Made by a program: the position numbers and the translations under genes. Shown here in pieces: positions 61,612-64,000 of a stretch of DNA of 64,000 nucleotides. This stretch comes from Oerskovia sp042887685 (lineage in GTDB: Bacteria; Actinomycetota; Actinomycetes; Actinomycetales; Cellulomonadaceae): positions 1 through 64,000 of the forward strand of contig NZ_JBHVOS010000004.1 of the NCBI RefSeq assembly GCF_042887685.1. Reading direction: 5' to 3'. Positions within the stretch are counted from its first letter, which is position 1. Each line of letters opens with the position of its first letter. The notes beneath the pieces were generated by a model that was given only the letters and a program-made list of their open reading frames with translations, did not search any database and had not been told where the DNA came from.

Positions 61612-63543
61612 ATGACCCAGGACGAGCGCGCCGACGAGCGCGCCGACGAGCGCGCCGACGAGCGCGCCGACGAGCGCGCCGACGAGCGGGCGGACGACGG
61701 CCGGGGCACGCGGGCCCCTCGCACGGGTCCGGTCGGCGCGACGCACGCCGCTCCCCGGGACGGGTCCGCGCACGACGTCGACGTGCTCGTGGTGGGGTCC
61801 GGCTTCGGCGGGTCCGTCGCGGCGCTGCGCCTGACGGAGAAGGGCTACCGCGTCGCCGTCCTGGAGGCGGGCCGACGCTTCGCCGACGAGGACTTCGCCG
61901 CGACGTCGTGGCATCTGCGCGAATTCCTGTGGGCCCCGCGCGTCGGCTGCCTCGGTATCCAGCGCGTCCACCGCCTGCGCGACGTCCTGGTCCTCGCGGG
62001 CGCAGGCGTGGGCGGCGGCTCGCTCGTGTACGCGAACACCCTGTACGAGCCCCTCGACGCGTTCTACACCGACCCAGCGTGGGGGCATCTGACCGACTGG
62101 AAGGCCGAGCTCGCGCCCTACTACGACCAGGCGCGGCGCATGCTGGGCGTGGTCACGTACGCGGGGCGCACCCCCGCCGACGACGCCATGGCCCAGGTCG
62201 CCCGCGAGATGGGTGTCGCGCACACCGTCACCGCCGCTCCCGTGGGCGTGCTGTTCGGGGAACCCGGGGCCCGGGTACCCGACCCGTTCTTCGGCGGCGC
62301 GGGCCCCGAGCGACGCGGCTGCCTCGAGTGCGGCCAGTGCATGACGGGGTGCCGCCACGGCGCCAAGAACACCCTCGTCAAGAACTACCTCCACCTCGCC
62401 GAGCGAGGCGGCGCCACGATCCACGCCCTGGAGACCGTCACCCGCATCGCCCCGCTGCCCGGTGGCGGCTACGAGATCACCTCTCGTCGCACCGACCAGC
62501 TCCTCGCCCGGCGCACCCGGTGGACCGCGGAGCACGTCGTCCTCGCCGCGGGCGCCCACGGCACGCAGCGCCTCCTGCACGCCCAGCGCGACGCCGGCAC
62601 CCTTCCCGACCTCTCACCACGGCTCGGCATGCTCACCCGCACCAACTCCGAGGCGCTCCTGGGCGCGACGGCCGACCGGCGACGCCCGCCTGCCGCCCCG
62701 GTGCCCGACTACACGCGCGGCGTCGCGATCACCTCGTCCTTCCACCCCGACGCCCAGACGCACGTCGAACCCGTGCGCTACGGCCGCGGATCGAACGCCA
62801 TGGCGCTCCTGCAGACCGTCCTCGTCACACCCCGCGGCGCTCGCGGCCTGCGCGGGGCCCGCAGCGGACGGCCCGACGGCGCCGCTCACCCCGGCCCGTC
62901 GCCCTCGCCCGCCGGATGGTTGCGCGAGCTGTGGACCCAGCGCCGCCGTCTGCCGGGCATGCTCGACCTGCGGGGCTGGTCCGAGCGCACCGTGATCGCC
63001 CTGGTCATGCAGAGCCACGACAACTCGCTGACGACGTACACGCGTCGCTCCTGGACGGGGCGGCGGCGCATGACCTCGCGGCAGGGGCACGGGGCGCCGA
63101 ACCCCGGGTGGATCCCCGCCGCCCACGAGGCGGCCCGGCGGCTGGCCCGGGTCATGGGCGGGGCGCCGGGCGGGAGCATCGGGGAACCCTTCGGCATGCC
63201 GCTCACGGCGCACTTCCTGGGTGGGTGCGCGATCGGGGCCTCACGGGAGACTGGGGTGCTCGACGCCTACCAGCGAGTGTTCGGCCACGAGGGGCTGCAC
63301 GTCCTGGACGGGTCGGCCGTGAGCGCGAACCTGGGCGTCAACCCGTCGCTGACGATCACGGCACAGGCCGAGCGTGCGGTGGCGCTGTGGCCCAACCGCG
63401 GCGATCAGGACCCCCGGCCGCCTCTCGGGAGCGGCTACCGACGGGTGGCCCCGGTCGCGCCGCGCTCCCCGCTCGTCCCGGCGGACGCCCCCGCGGCCCT
63501 GCGCCTTCCCGTGGTCCGGGTGACGCACGGCCGCACGCCCTGA
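61612..63543 (+). CDS. GMC-family FAD oxidoreductase with cysteine cluster
   Basis: The 643 residues carry the FAD Rossmann motif DVLVVGSGFGGSVAALRLTEKGYRVAVLEAGRRF near residue 60, GAGVGGGSLVYANTLYEP, and the C-terminal GMC_oxred_C region (FLGGCAIGASRETGVLDAYQRVFGHEGLHVLDGSAVSANLGVNPSLTITAQAERA). GCLECGQCMTGCRHGAKNTLVKNYL gives C-x2-C-x2-C-x3-C, a ferredoxin-like cluster that marks the cholesterol-oxidase-like/long-chain alcohol branch. ATG 61612 follows GAGGTGG. The N-terminus is a 12-bp repeat-encoded (ADER)n run. Confidence 0.9.
   Translation: MTQDERADERADERADERADERADERADDGRGTRAPRTGPVGATHAAPRDGSAHDVDVLVVGSGFGGSVAALRLTEKGYRVAVLEAGRRFADEDFAATSWHLREFLWAPRVGCLGIQRVHRLRDVLVLAGAGVGGGSLVYANTLYEPLDAFYTDPAWGHLTDWKAELAPYYDQARRMLGVVTYAGRTPADDAMAQVAREMGVAHTVTAAPVGVLFGEPGARVPDPFFGGAGPERRGCLECGQCMTGCRHGAKNTLVKNYLHLAERGGATIHALETVTRIAPLPGGGYEITSRRTDQLLARRTRWTAEHVVLAAGAHGTQRLLHAQRDAGTLPDLSPRLGMLTRTNSEALLGATADRRRPPAAPVPDYTRGVAITSSFHPDAQTHVEPVRYGRGSNAMALLQTVLVTPRGARGLRGARSGRPDGAAHPGPSPSPAGWLRELWTQRRRLPGMLDLRGWSERTVIALVMQSHDNSLTTYTRRSWTGRRRMTSRQGHGAPNPGWIPAAHEAARRLARVMGGAPGGSIGEPFGMPLTAHFLGGCAIGASRETGVLDAYQRVFGHEGLHVLDGSAVSANLGVNPSLTITAQAERAVALWPNRGDQDPRPPLGSGYRRVAPVAPRSPLVPADAPAALRLPVVRVTHGRTP
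61621..61692 (+). repeat. 12-bp tandem repeat in GMC gene start
   Basis: GACGAGCGCGCC occurs five times (61621-61680) and a sixth, altered unit follows. It encodes Asp-Glu-Arg-Ala repeats directly after MTQ. Confidence 0.97.
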
Positions 63544-63595
63544 CGCGAGGTCAGGGCGGGGGAGAGGTGCCCTCGCCCCACGGGCGGGCAAGAAG

Positions 63596-63699
63596 TCGAA
63601 CACGTGTTCGACGGCTTCTGCTCGAGGTGCCGATGGTGGTCGAACTGGTGTTCGAGTCGAGGCGGGCGGTGCGACCACAGGGATCGAACGCCTGTTCGA
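63596..63699. promoter_or_regulatory. Three LexA/SOS-box-like palindromes, 44-bp spacing
   Basis: TCGAAC-N4-GTTCGA occurs at 63596-63611 (N4 = ACGT), 63640-63655 (TGGT) and 63684-63699 (GCCT), with starts exactly 44 bp apart. This is the actinobacterial SOS box consensus. The third extends to 9 bp per arm (GGATCGAAC). The array lies between the convergent GMC and nuclease genes, not in front of a start codon. Each palindrome could also form a small RNA hairpin. Confidence 0.75.
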
Positions 63700-63720
63700 T
63701 CCTGTAGGGGAGAGGCGGTG

Positions 63721-64000
63721 TCAGGAGGGGGCCGCGCCGTCGAGCTCGACGTCCACGACCACCGCCCGGTGATCCGACAACCCCGTGTCGACAGCCCGCC
63801 CCGGCCCGAGCGGACGCACCCCACCGTCCGCCAGGACATGATCGATCTGCAGCGTCGGGTGCGAGACCGGGTAGGACCGCGCCACGGCCAGCGGGCTCCA
63901 CCCCGTGACGGTCGCCGGCACCTCGGAGCGCAGGTTCAGGTCCCCCAGCAGGACCAGCGGGCGCGGCGCCCCCGCCAGACCCGTCACCAGCCGGGCCAGC
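63721..64000 (-). CDS. Endonuclease/exonuclease/phosphatase family protein (partial)
   Basis: Only the C-terminal ~92 residues are in the window; the gene starts beyond base 64000. Visible motifs are LVLLGDLNLRSE (metal-binding GDLN), LQIDHVLADGG (IDHV) and GLSDHRAVVVDVEL (SDH catalytic histidine), which together define the EEP (DNase I-like) fold. Whether it is a nuclease or a phosphatase cannot be told from this part. Its stop at 63721 faces the SOS-box-like array. Confidence 0.88.
   Translation of the reverse strand, partial: LARLVTGLAGAPRPLVLLGDLNLRSEVPATVTGWSPLAVARSYPVSHPTLQIDHVLADGGVRPLGPGRAVDTGLSDHRAVVVDVELDGAAPS

Noticed and set aside
63596..63699. CRISPR array (three repeats with 28-nt spacers)
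   Set aside because: The repeats are 16 bp, shorter than CRISPR repeats, fully palindromic with variable centres, and no cas gene is near. LexA-type boxes explain them better.

Overview
The window is very high in G+C (third codon positions are almost all G or C), uses GTG starts freely, and has many genes whose start codon sits 6-7 nt after a -10 hexamer. Gene content and order match Actinobacteria of the order Micrococcales; I would guess Cellulomonas, Oerskovia or Cellulosimicrobium and relatives, but no 16S or other decisive marker is present. Bases 1-46 are not genomic: they are an Illumina Nextera read-2 adapter with its index, so base 1 is the raw end of a draft contig.

Region 1 (0.5-21.7 kb) is conserved core chromosome. 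It runs gap-pgk-tpiA-secG-rbpA (+), then the oxidative and non-oxidative pentose phosphate genes tkt, tal, zwf, opcA and pgl (-), then ctaB (+). After these come xerD-parA-scpA-scpB-rluB-aroH-cmk-plsC-der (+), many of them joined by 4-nt ATGA/GTGA overlaps. Sugar catabolism and NADPH supply sit beside haem A synthesis, chromosome segregation, rRNA modification and ribosome assembly, as in mycobacterial and other actinobacterial chromosomes. tRNA-Pro(GGG) closes this block.

Region 2 (22-37.7 kb) is accessory and stress-related. It holds a CmtR-like sensor with a metal P-type ATPase and a thioredoxin-fold protein; small membrane proteins and a secreted hydrolase; and a NarL-type two-component pair. 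It also holds a compact cluster of an ATP-grasp/phosphohistidine enzyme and a histidine phosphatase, divergent from two DNA-binding proteins across a double-palindrome operator. Dps, HelR (which protects RNA polymerase from rifamycins) behind a rifamycin-associated element, and a class II UvrA paralogue with a C-terminal frameshift complete it.

Region 3 (37.7-56.9 kb) carries an MMPL transporter and a three-gene tryptophan-to-anthranilate operon (TDO, an amidohydrolase, kynureninase). It also carries an orphan KAS II, a second YidC, an HrpB helicase, MgtE, a CAP-domain secreted protein, an Ada-like zinc-domain protein with an internal 30-bp duplication, a SulP transporter and a GAP-family membrane protein.

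Region 4 (57-64 kb) begins with a strong stable-RNA-like promoter driving a leader with two consecutive tRNA-like folds, one resembling the acceptor/T half of tRNA-Ser, ahead of a small HNH nuclease gene. This is the best candidate for an undescribed element. It continues with PAS-ANTAR and GAF-ANTAR proteins, a CBS protein, an SDR and a GMC oxidoreductase. It ends with three LexA-type palindromes spaced exactly 44 bp apart between two convergent genes, the second of which (an endonuclease/exonuclease/phosphatase) is cut by the window edge.
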